DNA from: Lachnospiraceae bacterium
Lineage (GTDB): Bacteria > Bacillota > Clostridia > Lachnospirales > Lachnospiraceae
Direction of reading: 5' to 3'
DNA: 39,686 bases
Assembly: GCA_022781515.1 (NCBI GenBank)
Contig: JALETI010000188.1
Coordinates: forward strand, 1 to 39,686
In this document: one piece after another, positions 10,353-19,425 of the stretch
How the letters are laid out: the number at the start of each line of letters is the position of its first letter
Numbering within the stretch: the stretch's first letter is position 1
Translations under genes and position numbers: made by a program
Notes under the pieces: generated by a model
Told to the model about the DNA's origin: nothing
Database searches by the model: none
Seen by the model: the letters and a program-made list of their open reading frames with translations, nothing else

Positions 10353-11285
10353 TTATTCCGTAAAAAGAGGAGTCGAATAGTATCTGTCACCTGAATCAGG
10401 CAGCAGTACAACGATTGTTTTACCTTTATTTTCAGGGCGTTTTGCCACATCAATGCCGGCTTTTAGTGCTGCTCCGGAAGAAATACCCACCAGCATTCCT
10501 TCTTTCTTAGCCAGTAATTTGGAAGTTGCAAATGCATCTTCATTTTCAATGGTGATGATCTCATCATAGATTCCGGTATTTAATACCTCTGGTACGAAAC
10601 CTGCACCGATACCCTGAATCTTGTGAGGACCGCCTTTTCCTGTGGAAAGAACAGGTGAGGTAGCGGGTTCCACAGCAATGATCTTTACTTCCGGTTTCTT
10701 TGACTTCAGATATTCACCCACACCTGTCAGGGTACCGCCTGTGCCCACACCGGCAATAAAAATATCCACTTCTCCATCGGTATCCTCCCAGATTTCAGGA
10801 CCGGTGGCAGAACGATGGGCTGCCGGATTTGCAGGATTGACAAACTGACCTGCTATCACGCTGTTCGGAATTTCTTTCTGTAGCTCCTCTGCCTTTGCAA
10901 TGGCACCGGACATACCCTTTGCACCTTCTGTCAGAACAATTTCCGCACCATATGCCTTCAGGATATTGCGTCTTTCCACACTCATGGTTTCAGGCATGGT
11001 CAGAATAATGCGATATCCTTTCACTGCTGCAATTGCTGCAAGACCGATACCGGTATTGCCTGATGTGGGTTCGATAATAACGGAACCTTCTTTCAGCAGT
11101 CCCTTTGCCTCTGCATCTTCAATCATGTTTTTTGCGATACGATCCTTCACACTGCCTGCCGGATTAAAATACTCCGGTTTGATCAGAAGTCTTGCCTCCA
11201 GTTCCTGATCCTTTTCAATATTGCCGGCTTCCACCAGTGGTGTATTGCCAATCAGATCCAGCATACCCTTATAAATCTTAGCCAT
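10353..11285 (-). CDS. cysK: Cysteine synthase (O-acetylserine sulfhydrylase)
   Basis: PLP lysine block NPAGSVKDRIAKNMI; EPTSGNTGIGLA; GVGTGGTLTGVG; internal start MAKIYKGMLDLIGNTPLV. Confidence 0.95.
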   Translation of the reverse strand: MAKIYKGMLDLIGNTPLVEAGNIEKDQELEARLLIKPEYFNPAGSVKDRIAKNMIEDAEAKGLLKEGSVIIEPTSGNTGIGLAAIAAVKGYRIILTMPETMSVERRNILKAYGAEIVLTEGAKGMSGAIAKAEELQKEIPNSVIAGQFVNPANPAAHRSATGPEIWEDTDGEVDIFIAGVGTGGTLTGVGEYLKSKKPEVKIIAVEPATSPVLSTGKGGPHKIQGIGAGFVPEVLNTGIYDEIITIENEDAFATSKLLAKKEGMLVGISSGAALKAGIDVAKRPENKGKTIVVLLPDSGDRYYSTPLFTE

Positions 11286-11433
11286 ATCTGTGCTCCTTTC
11301 ATTTCCTAGTAAATCCGTATGTTTTATAAGAATTGTATGTATTATAGTACTGTAAGCTTCAATTGTCAAGTGAATTTTTTTTTAATATCATATATCTGCC
11401 GGATCAATTCAAATCGATATCTGCGGAGATTAA

Positions 11434-11464
11434 AAAATAGTCCGTACCCCCTGGGCACGGACCA
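11434..11464 (-). terminator. Intrinsic terminator downstream of fdhD
   Basis: Minus: GGTCCGTGCCCAGGGGGTACGGACTATTTTTTAATC. Confidence 0.7.
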
Positions 11465-11475
11465 TCCGCATCCGA

Positions 11476-12264
11476 TTATTTTGCTTCATGAAAAATTTCA
11501 AATCGATCCGGCCATGCTTTGCAGATCAGAGTCAGATTATAATACGCTGCCATTTCGATTGCCTGGTCTGTAGGAACTGCCTTGGATACCAGAATGGGAA
11601 CCCCTGCACCCACTGCCTTTTTTATCATATCGGTGGGAACACGGCCTGTGGTATACAAAATGCATTTATGCAGATCCAGATGATTCATCACAGCATAACC
11701 AATCGCCTTATCCATGGCGTTGTGTCTGCCGATATCCTCTGCAGCATATAAAACTTCATTGCCGACCCCAAGATAACAGCAGTGGGTACCTTTGGTGGAT
11801 CTGTGAATTCTGGACTCACTGGCAAATGCATTGGCCAGATTGAAAATCCACTCGTCCTTCCATTCTGCCGGCTCCAGCCGTTTCAGATGATCGCCCTTCA
11901 CATTGGCCAGGAATACCTGATTGCCGGTACAGCAGGTCGGTTCATTTTCAATGGTTTTTACCAGCTCGGTTTTTCCATTCAGGAATACCTTTGCCTTGCT
12001 TCCGTATTCACAGATATACAGGCTTTCCACATCTTCCATGCTTTGTATGTAACCTTCTGCCGTCATACGTCCGATAATCATCTCTTGCAGGTTAGATGGT
12101 GTACACACCAGTTTTGCAGCCAGCTGCTCATTGATGATCAGATCAATAAAATGTTCTTTTACAATCGGCATATCTTTTTCTTCTCTGCTGCCGTCTGCAT
12201 TGACAATCATTGCTGTATGTTCCCCTGATACAGCCAGATTCTTCGTCCTGTCCGTTATTTTCAT
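11476..12264 (-). CDS. fdhD: FdhD-family formate dehydrogenase accessory sulfurtransferase
   Basis: CCTGNQVF Cys motif, GVGNEVLYAAEDIGRHNAMDKAIGYAV and TTGRVPTDMIKKAVGAGVPILVSKAVPTDQAIEMA, characteristic of FdhD. Confidence 0.93.
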   Translation of the reverse strand: MKITDRTKNLAVSGEHTAMIVNADGSREEKDMPIVKEHFIDLIINEQLAAKLVCTPSNLQEMIIGRMTAEGYIQSMEDVESLYICEYGSKAKVFLNGKTELVKTIENEPTCCTGNQVFLANVKGDHLKRLEPAEWKDEWIFNLANAFASESRIHRSTKGTHCCYLGVGNEVLYAAEDIGRHNAMDKAIGYAVMNHLDLHKCILYTTGRVPTDMIKKAVGAGVPILVSKAVPTDQAIEMAAYYNLTLICKAWPDRFEIFHEAK

Positions 12265-12356
12265 ATTCTCCCTTCTCCTTTAATGTACTCCCGGTACATT
12301 TCCTTCTGCTCTGCGGATCTTCCGCTTTTTTGCTCACCCCAATTTGACCTTTCCGC

Positions 12357-13550
12357 TTACGCCCTCTCTAATACAAAATGGATAAATTCATCCGTTGCCT
12401 GCTGATCTGCTGCATGGGCGGTATACATCTGATTGCCCATGGCACCCGACAGGACATCCGGAATTCTCTCACACATAACAATCTGACTGCCGTATTTTTC
12501 CAGAATCTCTTCATGGCTGTGTTTATAACGATGCTGATCACGACGGCTTGCATATACGCAGAAATGGTCGTCACCGTTTTCAGGGAATCGTCTCTCATCG
12601 AATGCCACCATATCTGCCCAGATCTGGTAAACATCCAGACTATGTGCATAATTCATCATATCCGGTGTGTATCCGCCTGCGGGACGCATATTGACTTCCA
12701 GACCCACAAAATCACCCACATTACCAAGACCCTTGCGTTCTTTTTCCATGCGGAAAAATTCCAGATGAACAAAACGGCTCTTTGCACCGAAGGATTTCAC
12801 GGTTGCACGGCCCAGCTTCTGAAGTGTTTCCGGTACCTTATCAACCGTATAATAACTCAGCTCCAGCTGTTCATTGACAATATCTGCAATGGACGGCGGC
12901 CATGCTGTCATGGATTCAAACAACGGTTCACAATTGGAATCGGTGATGGCATCATAGGAAAAAATATTACCTTCAATAAATTCTTCCATTACATAGGGAA
13001 CTTCCGGCTTATTGGCAAAAAACCAGTCCAGATCCTTCTCTTCGGAAAGCTTCCATGTATCCGCCGCACCGACACCGATATCCGGTTTTACAATCACAGG
13101 AAATCCGCCCACGGTATCCAGAAATTCTTTCGCAGCCTCATAAGTTGTTACTTTATGATGACGTGCAGTGGGAACACCGGCCTTTGCATAAAAAGGCTTC
13201 ATGGCAGATTTGCTCTTAAAAGCTCCAATTGCATCCGTCTGAACACCTGTGGTAATATTAAAGTCTGTCCGCAGCTTTGCATCCTGCTCCAGCCAGTATT
13301 CGTTGTTGGATTCCAGCCAGTCGATTTTTCCGTATTTAAATGAGAAAAATGCAACTGCACGGAACACTTCATCATAATTTTCCAGAGAATTCACTTTATA
13401 ATACTCATTCAGTGAATTCTTTACTTCCTGTGAAAGTTCATCATAGGGGCAGTCACCGATACCCAGTACATTTACGCCGTTGCGTTTCAGTCGGTCACAG
13501 AAGTTCCAGTATGTGTGGGGAAAGTGTGGGGAAATAAACACAAAATTCAT
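12357..13550 (-). CDS. ATP-grasp domain protein
   Basis: MNFVFISPHFPHTYWNFCDRLKRNGVNVLGIG pre-ATP-grasp fold; GGFPVIVKPDIGVGAADTWKL; YVMEEFIEGNIFSYDAI; FVGLEVNMRPAGGYTPDMMN. Confidence 0.88.
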   Translation of the reverse strand: MNFVFISPHFPHTYWNFCDRLKRNGVNVLGIGDCPYDELSQEVKNSLNEYYKVNSLENYDEVFRAVAFFSFKYGKIDWLESNNEYWLEQDAKLRTDFNITTGVQTDAIGAFKSKSAMKPFYAKAGVPTARHHKVTTYEAAKEFLDTVGGFPVIVKPDIGVGAADTWKLSEEKDLDWFFANKPEVPYVMEEFIEGNIFSYDAITDSNCEPLFESMTAWPPSIADIVNEQLELSYYTVDKVPETLQKLGRATVKSFGAKSRFVHLEFFRMEKERKGLGNVGDFVGLEVNMRPAGGYTPDMMNYAHSLDVYQIWADMVAFDERRFPENGDDHFCVYASRRDQHRYKHSHEEILEKYGSQIVMCERIPDVLSGAMGNQMYTAHAADQQATDEFIHFVLERA

Positions 13551-13567
13551 AGCAATAAGCCTCCTTG

Positions 13568-13604
13568 GTTGGTATTCATTCGTTGGTAAAACCTGGTTGG
13601 TATT
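13568..13604 (-). repeat. Three GTTGGTA heptamers at 14-bp period (UACCAAC in the minus-strand RNA)
   Basis: gttggta at 13568, 13582 and 13596: gttggtattcattc gttggtaaaacctg gttggtattt. Confidence 0.7.
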
Positions 13605-13609
13605 TACCT

Positions 13610-14776
13610 TTATTTATCATTATAGTCATCCAGGAAATTGTAGGACCAATCTCCTTTATGATAACCAATAACTGTCTGCAGATTGATATTCTGGACACTG
13701 TTGAAAATATTGGTGTCAATCACATCACTGGTTTTGCGGAATTCAGCAATCAGTTTTTTCATTTCTTCCCGCTTGGAAGGCTGCGTTCCGCCGCAGGTTG
13801 CACAATGCTCCGTAAAACGGCAGGCACACTGGATAAAATGGAGATCATTGTAATCTCTCCAGGATTTGATATCCTCTTCTTTGATCATATACATGGGACG
13901 GATCAGTTCCATCCCTTCAAAGTTCTGGCTGTGAAGCTTGGGCATCATGGTTTCCACTTTTCCGCTGTACAGCATTCCCATCAGAATGGTTTCAATGACA
14001 TCATCAAAATGATGTCCCAATGCAATCTTGTTGCAGCCCAGTTCCTTTGCATGGGCATACAGAAAACCTCTTCGCATTCTGGCACAGAGATAACAGGGAT
14101 TCTTATCCACATCTGCCACAATGTCAAAGATATCACTGTGAAATACCGTCAGAGGGATACCCAGAATATCCGCATTGTTTTCAATGATTTTCCAGTTCTC
14201 CTCATTGTATCCGGGATTCATGCAGAGAAAAACAAGATCAAAATGAAATTTGCCATGGCGCTGAATTTCCTGAAACAGCTTGGCCATCAGCATGGAGTCC
14301 TTGCCACCGGAAATACAGACTGCAATTTTATCGCCTTCCTCTATCAGTTTATAGCGGGTTACCCCTTTTGTAAATCCTCTCCAGATGGATTTGCGGTACT
14401 TTTTTATGATGCTGCGTTCGATTTCCTTTCTTCTGATTGTCCGCTCCTCTTCGGTGATACGTGCCTGCTGCCGCTCCAGGTTCATGCACAGCCAGGCACG
14501 ATAACCACCTTTCACGTTAATCACGTCGAAGCCTTTTTCTTCCAGATCTTCACCGATTTCTGCTGACTTTCTGCCGGAATGGCAAATGAGGTATACCGGT
14601 CTGTCCCGATCCAGTTTGGCAGCTTCTTTATCAAAATCCTGATCAAATCCGCTGCCGGGCATATTGACTGCACCGGGAATGGCTCCCCGGGCAACTTCTT
14701 CCGCAGACCGCACATCAATCAGCTGAATCGAATCTGCCTGTAAATGCTCCAGTTCTTCTACTTCAATGGTCTTCAT
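13610..14776 (-). CDS. Rhodanese domain fused to TtcA-like PP-loop ATPase
   Basis: N-terminal rhodanese with catalytic loop CHSGRKSAE; C-terminal PP-loop CISGGKDSMLMAKL, CYLCARMRRGFLY CxxC, and CATCGG. Confidence 0.92.
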   Translation of the reverse strand: MKTIEVEELEHLQADSIQLIDVRSAEEVARGAIPGAVNMPGSGFDQDFDKEAAKLDRDRPVYLICHSGRKSAEIGEDLEEKGFDVINVKGGYRAWLCMNLERQQARITEEERTIRRKEIERSIIKKYRKSIWRGFTKGVTRYKLIEEGDKIAVCISGGKDSMLMAKLFQEIQRHGKFHFDLVFLCMNPGYNEENWKIIENNADILGIPLTVFHSDIFDIVADVDKNPCYLCARMRRGFLYAHAKELGCNKIALGHHFDDVIETILMGMLYSGKVETMMPKLHSQNFEGMELIRPMYMIKEEDIKSWRDYNDLHFIQCACRFTEHCATCGGTQPSKREEMKKLIAEFRKTSDVIDTNIFNSVQNINLQTVIGYHKGDWSYNFLDDYNDK

Positions 14777-14809
14777 ATTTTCCTTTTCCTGCTATTGTTG
14801 TTTTTTTCT

Positions 14810-17239
14810 TTATTGCATTTCACCGGTCCAGTACTGATTATTATAAATATCCGTGAAACGGTACAATGCAGAACAGTTTTCCTTTTCAATGTCAATGTTG
14901 CTGATTTCCATGGAATCGGTAACCGTCATCTGTTCGCCCAGATAATAACTGTCCTGATATTCTCCTTCATAGGTATAGTAATCACAGAGAAAATCCAGTT
15001 TGTCACCGGGCTGCAGCTGTTGCATATTCTTTGCAATGGTATCTGTTTCCCCGTTTCTGTAATCGGAAGAAGCACCTGCAATATATCCATGGGGATTTTC
15101 ATTGTCAAATACAAGAATCAGGTTCACACGGCTTCCGTTCAGCAGGGCCGGTACATGACCGGTAATGGTGTAATTTTCTCCGTCATCCACCGTATTTTCA
15201 TAATAATATGCCACCGGCTGACCATTGATTGCCAGCCATGTTCCATCATAGGTGCCAATCAGACTTCCTTCATCATTAAAATCAAATACATTGTCCAGTC
15301 CCAGGTCAATATACCCTTCGCCGTCATCAAAATATACATTCAGTTCCAGATTCTGTACCAGTTCCCACTGTTCTTCCGGCAGGACAATCACCGGTGTTCC
15401 TTCGCTGTCCGATGTCCACACCAGTGCATCCCCATGGAACTGATTCTCCAGAATATATTCTGTGATTTCTTCATCATTCAGAGATTTCCCGCTGAAAAAG
15501 TTCACGTTGGAGCTATTCAGACCGGAAATATTGCTGATCTGGCCCAGTGCCATATTGCCGAGCAGCTGCATCAGAAGATCGCTGCTGTTCACACCGGATA
15601 TACTTCCTGTATTCCCGCTCAATCCTGAGATCCCGCTTAAAGAAGGAAATACACTGGATGTTCCGCCTGCAGCTGCCTGTCCGCTGATTTCCATGCTGGC
15701 AAAGTTCTGAATGCAGCGGGCATATTCTTCATCCATACCGATCTGTTTGTAGGTATTGACAGCTTTATCCACGTTGGAAGCCTTTTTATAGGGAAAATAA
15801 ATGGAAAGACCGTATGCATTGGTCATATTGGATGCGGTGCGGTTATATTTGACGGCACTTAATAACGCATCAGCCAGCCTGTCCCCGGCATCGGTTCCCA
15901 TCTTTTCAGCCAGATGAACCAGATCCACCTGATCAATGGCTGAGGACTGGGCGAATTCCCTTGCCTGTACCCGGGCATCGGATACTGTCTTATATTCTTT
16001 ATTTTCAAGAAGTTTTGTGGTATCTTTGGAGAAATCTGCCAGAGCAGAGGGAATGGTATATGCCGTTTCCGCCAGATCCACCACCGAAAGTGTGGTTTTC
16101 TGTCCCCGGCATTTCTGCGCACAGACATCCACAAAATCATCGGCTATTCGCTTTCCGATTTCCAGCGTGCTCATGGAGGGATCGGCTGAAAGCTCTGTCA
16201 GCCAGTTGGTATAATACCATCCCACGCCGGGCTCGGTTTCTTCCGAAGCAATCATATAATCTGCATAATCATCCAGCATCAGTGCCGTCTCAACCGTTGC
16301 CATCAGACAGGCGTCAAATCCGATGAAATCAAAAGCAACACCTGCATTTTTCAGTGCCTGATTGATATCGGAAAGGGTCATGGATCCGCTGCCCGGATTT
16401 TTTTCATCATAGCCGTATCCGGATATGGATCCGCCGCCATGATCCCAGAAAATCAGTTCTCTTCTGTTGGCCGGATAGTTCTGATTGCACCACTGGATAA
16501 AACCGGTCAGGGTATCCGGTTTTGTCATGGATGCATTTCCTGCATTGTCCACCAGACAGACAAGGCCGTTTTTCTTCACCTGATAAATCTGATTTTTTTT
16601 GCTGCTGACAATATTGTTTTTCCAGCCGGTACATCCGCCGGTATAAACAATAATGTTTACGTTGTCACTGAGAGAAGCATTGGCCATTTCCTGCAGGTCA
16701 CTGGTGGCCATACCGGATCTGGACTCCAGATCGGTACCGCACATGTATACCATGATCGTAACCTGATCACTGCCGTCTCCTTTTATTTCTGTACGCTTCT
16801 CACGGGCACCGGAAACAACATTCCGGTTCAGTTTTCCGGTATTGCTGCCTCTGTCCCATCCGCCGGTGACTGTGCCGGAACTTCCTGCGGTACCGGTACC
16901 GCCTCCCAGCAATGACTGCAGCAGGGCACCGCTCGTACCTGCGGGCAAACCGGAACCGATGCTGCCTGTATTCGTACCAATACTGCCGGAACCACCGCCT
17001 CCGAGGAATGCTCCCAGTCCGCCGCCTCCTCCAAATAACAAAAGGAGCAGTAAAATGATCAGGGACATGGGACTTCTTCCGCCACCGGAACGGTTTCCAC
17101 CTGTCCCTCCCCCACTGCCGCTGCCCGGACGACCGCCGCTTCCGACAGGTCCTGTATGAAGGCCATCACCACGTCTGCTAACGGAACCGCTTCCGCCGGT
17201 GACATTTTTCTCTCTTCCTCTGGGTCTGTTTCTATCCAT
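14810..17239 (-). CDS. Clostripain-family (C11) cysteine peptidase with Gly/Ser-rich N-terminus and TM anchor
   Basis: MSLIILLLLLLF TM; catalytic His LIFWDHGGGSISGYGYDE; catalytic Cys FDFIGFDACLMATVETA. Confidence 0.9.
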   Translation of the reverse strand: MDRNRPRGREKNVTGGSGSVSRRGDGLHTGPVGSGGRPGSGSGGGTGGNRSGGGRSPMSLIILLLLLLFGGGGGLGAFLGGGGSGSIGTNTGSIGSGLPAGTSGALLQSLLGGGTGTAGSSGTVTGGWDRGSNTGKLNRNVVSGAREKRTEIKGDGSDQVTIMVYMCGTDLESRSGMATSDLQEMANASLSDNVNIIVYTGGCTGWKNNIVSSKKNQIYQVKKNGLVCLVDNAGNASMTKPDTLTGFIQWCNQNYPANRRELIFWDHGGGSISGYGYDEKNPGSGSMTLSDINQALKNAGVAFDFIGFDACLMATVETALMLDDYADYMIASEETEPGVGWYYTNWLTELSADPSMSTLEIGKRIADDFVDVCAQKCRGQKTTLSVVDLAETAYTIPSALADFSKDTTKLLENKEYKTVSDARVQAREFAQSSAIDQVDLVHLAEKMGTDAGDRLADALLSAVKYNRTASNMTNAYGLSIYFPYKKASNVDKAVNTYKQIGMDEEYARCIQNFASMEISGQAAAGGTSSVFPSLSGISGLSGNTGSISGVNSSDLLMQLLGNMALGQISNISGLNSSNVNFFSGKSLNDEEITEYILENQFHGDALVWTSDSEGTPVIVLPEEQWELVQNLELNVYFDDGEGYIDLGLDNVFDFNDEGSLIGTYDGTWLAINGQPVAYYYENTVDDGENYTITGHVPALLNGSRVNLILVFDNENPHGYIAGASSDYRNGETDTIAKNMQQLQPGDKLDFLCDYYTYEGEYQDSYYLGEQMTVTDSMEISNIDIEKENCSALYRFTDIYNNQYWTGEMQ

Positions 17240-17307
17240 AGTGTCTCCTTCTTTATTGTAAATTAGACTTTATCATACCATATTTCAATCCAGTTTGGAA
17301 AGTTGTT

Positions 17308-19203
17308 TTACCGGATACTGTCCGATGAATCTGTTTTTTTACGTCCTTCAAAAAAGATAAAACGGTCAATGGCATCCAGAATATCTTTAAAATCATTCCG
17401 GTCTGCCAGATCAATATAATTTCGAAGCAGTTCCTCTTCTTTTTTCTTAAATTTTCCGTAAAACAAATCATACAGATTGTGTCCCCGCAGATAAATCCGG
17501 ATTTCTTCCATATGATTTTTTACATCCTCCACCGTCTCGAAATCCCTGCCGATTACATTTCTGAGTTTTTCACCGCTGGTCAGACGGTGCAGATATTCCT
17601 TCCATTTTATTAAGAAAATCCGGTAAAAATCTTCCGGTGTGGGAATCACACCCAGCTTTGCCATGATTTCCGGATTAAAAAAATAGTTTTCGAAGGAATA
17701 ATACCGAAGAATCAGTACATTTTTTTCGGTTACTCTAGGCAATTTGTCAATATCGGCCCGGTCCCGTTCTTCATAATAACGGCACAGCTGACGTTTCAAT
17801 TCATTCGGATCTTTGCCGTCTCCATCCCGGATCATCAGGAAATTATCCTTTAGATAAATCTGGTTCATATATTTCAGATTGGCATAGGTTTTGATATTGG
17901 TACAGCTGTTGGTGGTGATGATTGCGGCCCTGGAAAGCCTGCCGTTTTTATCATATATTTCGGAATAATATTTTTCCAGAAGCAGGGGAAGCCTTGTTTT
18001 ATCCTGTCTTCCTTCCACAATAAATACGAAATCCACATTCATCAGGTCTCCGGCACTGTAACCCAGATCATCCAGAATTACGCTGATATTGGTATGAGCT
18101 CTGACATTGGAATATCCGTTCTGATCCAGTACAATCTGACGGATCTGCCTGCTGTTGAAATCCGGCAGCAGATTTGCCGAATGGGTGGAAAACACCACCT
18201 GATTATTTCTTGCCAGCCGATACAGAATATCCCCGGAAATCTTCTGCAGTCTGGGATGAAGGAACAGTTCCGGTTCTTCCACCAGAATCACTCCGGGTTT
18301 CTGGAGTTTTTCAGAAGCACATGTTTCCAGCAGTGACAGCATGTAAATACTGCGCATCCCTTTCCCCAGATGCTCAATTGGCATACAGGATTTCTGATTT
18401 TCCCGATATATTTCTGCAGTAACCGACAGCATCTGTTTGATATCCCGGTTCATGGAATAGACAATCCGATCCTGCCCTCCGTTTTTCCGGTAGTTTGCAT
18501 TCAACTGCTCAGAAAAGTCGTCCAGATTCAGCTGATACAGTTTATAATCCAGAAGTTTTGCGGCTTCAAAGGCATTCAGTTCCTCCGGTTTTTTCTGATT
18601 GATCAGCCCGATGCAGGAAAAACAATGGTCACAGGGTTTCGCCGTGCTGAACATGCAGCAGCCAGACCGCATCATCTGCAGCAGACGGTCTTCCTGAAGC
18701 AGCAGCAGATTGCTCTGAAACTGCTCCAGATCCCTGTTGCTGTCGATATAATACAAAGTCGGCAGGATGAACTCGATATTGGCATTCTGTTTTCGAAAAC
18801 CATCATCATATCGGATTTTGCCATCCCGGTTGGCAACAAAGGTAAAGCGCAGATCTCCGGTATATTTTTCCCCCTCCTGATTGACAAAGGACGGAAATAC
18901 CGACCGGAATTTCCGGTACCAGCTGTCAAAATTCCGATAGGAACTCACCAGACCGGCCTCATGAAAACTCTGCAGATCATTTTCAAAAATCCGGATGGTT
19001 ACTGCAATCTCAATATTGGGATAATCCCGCTGAAAATCATCCGGACAGATCCGGTATTCCCTGCAGACCGCGCGGATGGCATCCAGCACCCCTGTTTTTC
19101 CTGTATTATTCTTTCCCACCAGAATCAATGCATTTTCAATATCTGTAATATGCATATCCCCAATGGATTTGAAGTTTTTTATTAATAAATCTGTTATCCG
19201 CAT
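17308..19203 (-). CDS. OLD-family ATPase/TOPRIM nuclease-like protein
   Basis: MRITDLLIKNFKSIGDMHI; Walker A VGKNNTGKTG; Walker B ILVEEPELFLHPRLQ; FSTHSANLLPDF; TOPRIM VFIVEGRQDKTRLPLLLEKY and RDGDGKDPNE. Confidence 0.88.
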   Translation of the reverse strand: MRITDLLIKNFKSIGDMHITDIENALILVGKNNTGKTGVLDAIRAVCREYRICPDDFQRDYPNIEIAVTIRIFENDLQSFHEAGLVSSYRNFDSWYRKFRSVFPSFVNQEGEKYTGDLRFTFVANRDGKIRYDDGFRKQNANIEFILPTLYYIDSNRDLEQFQSNLLLLQEDRLLQMMRSGCCMFSTAKPCDHCFSCIGLINQKKPEELNAFEAAKLLDYKLYQLNLDDFSEQLNANYRKNGGQDRIVYSMNRDIKQMLSVTAEIYRENQKSCMPIEHLGKGMRSIYMLSLLETCASEKLQKPGVILVEEPELFLHPRLQKISGDILYRLARNNQVVFSTHSANLLPDFNSRQIRQIVLDQNGYSNVRAHTNISVILDDLGYSAGDLMNVDFVFIVEGRQDKTRLPLLLEKYYSEIYDKNGRLSRAAIITTNSCTNIKTYANLKYMNQIYLKDNFLMIRDGDGKDPNELKRQLCRYYEERDRADIDKLPRVTEKNVLILRYYSFENYFFNPEIMAKLGVIPTPEDFYRIFLIKWKEYLHRLTSGEKLRNVIGRDFETVEDVKNHMEEIRIYLRGHNLYDLFYGKFKKKEEELLRNYIDLADRNDFKDILDAIDRFIFFEGRKKTDSSDSIR

Positions 19204-19361
19204 ATGAAAACCTCCCGGTTTAAACCAAAAGAATATCCTGAACCGAAAATGGCCCGGTTCTGATAGAACCACCAAAGCAGAAATATAAAATAACTCGTAT
19301 TTTCATACAATTGTACCATTAATTGTCATGCTGTGACATACTGATTTTCGAATTTTTCTCT

Positions 19362-19389
19362 TTTACACCTATTTTATTTGTGTTATACT
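19362..19389 (+). promoter_or_regulatory. Sigma-A-like promoter for tauE-like gene
   Basis: TTTACA - 16 bp - TATACT, about 37 bp upstream of GGAGG and TTG start. Confidence 0.6.
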
Positions 19390-19425
19390 GATGCAGTAAA
19401 TGAATACCAATGAGGAGGCATCTTT

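Noticed and set aside
12378-13343. 321-aa plus-strand ORF antisense to the ATP-grasp gene (similar cases at 5464..6201, 13565..14566, 14744..15628, 18370..19185, 3978..4266)
   Set aside because: All are mirror frames of well-supported minus-strand genes, with no SD or recognisable domain.
17308-19203. Gabija or another multi-gene defence system around the OLD-family protein
   Set aside because: No UvrD-like GajB helicase, retron RT or other partner is adjacent; neighbours are a protease and a sulfite transporter.
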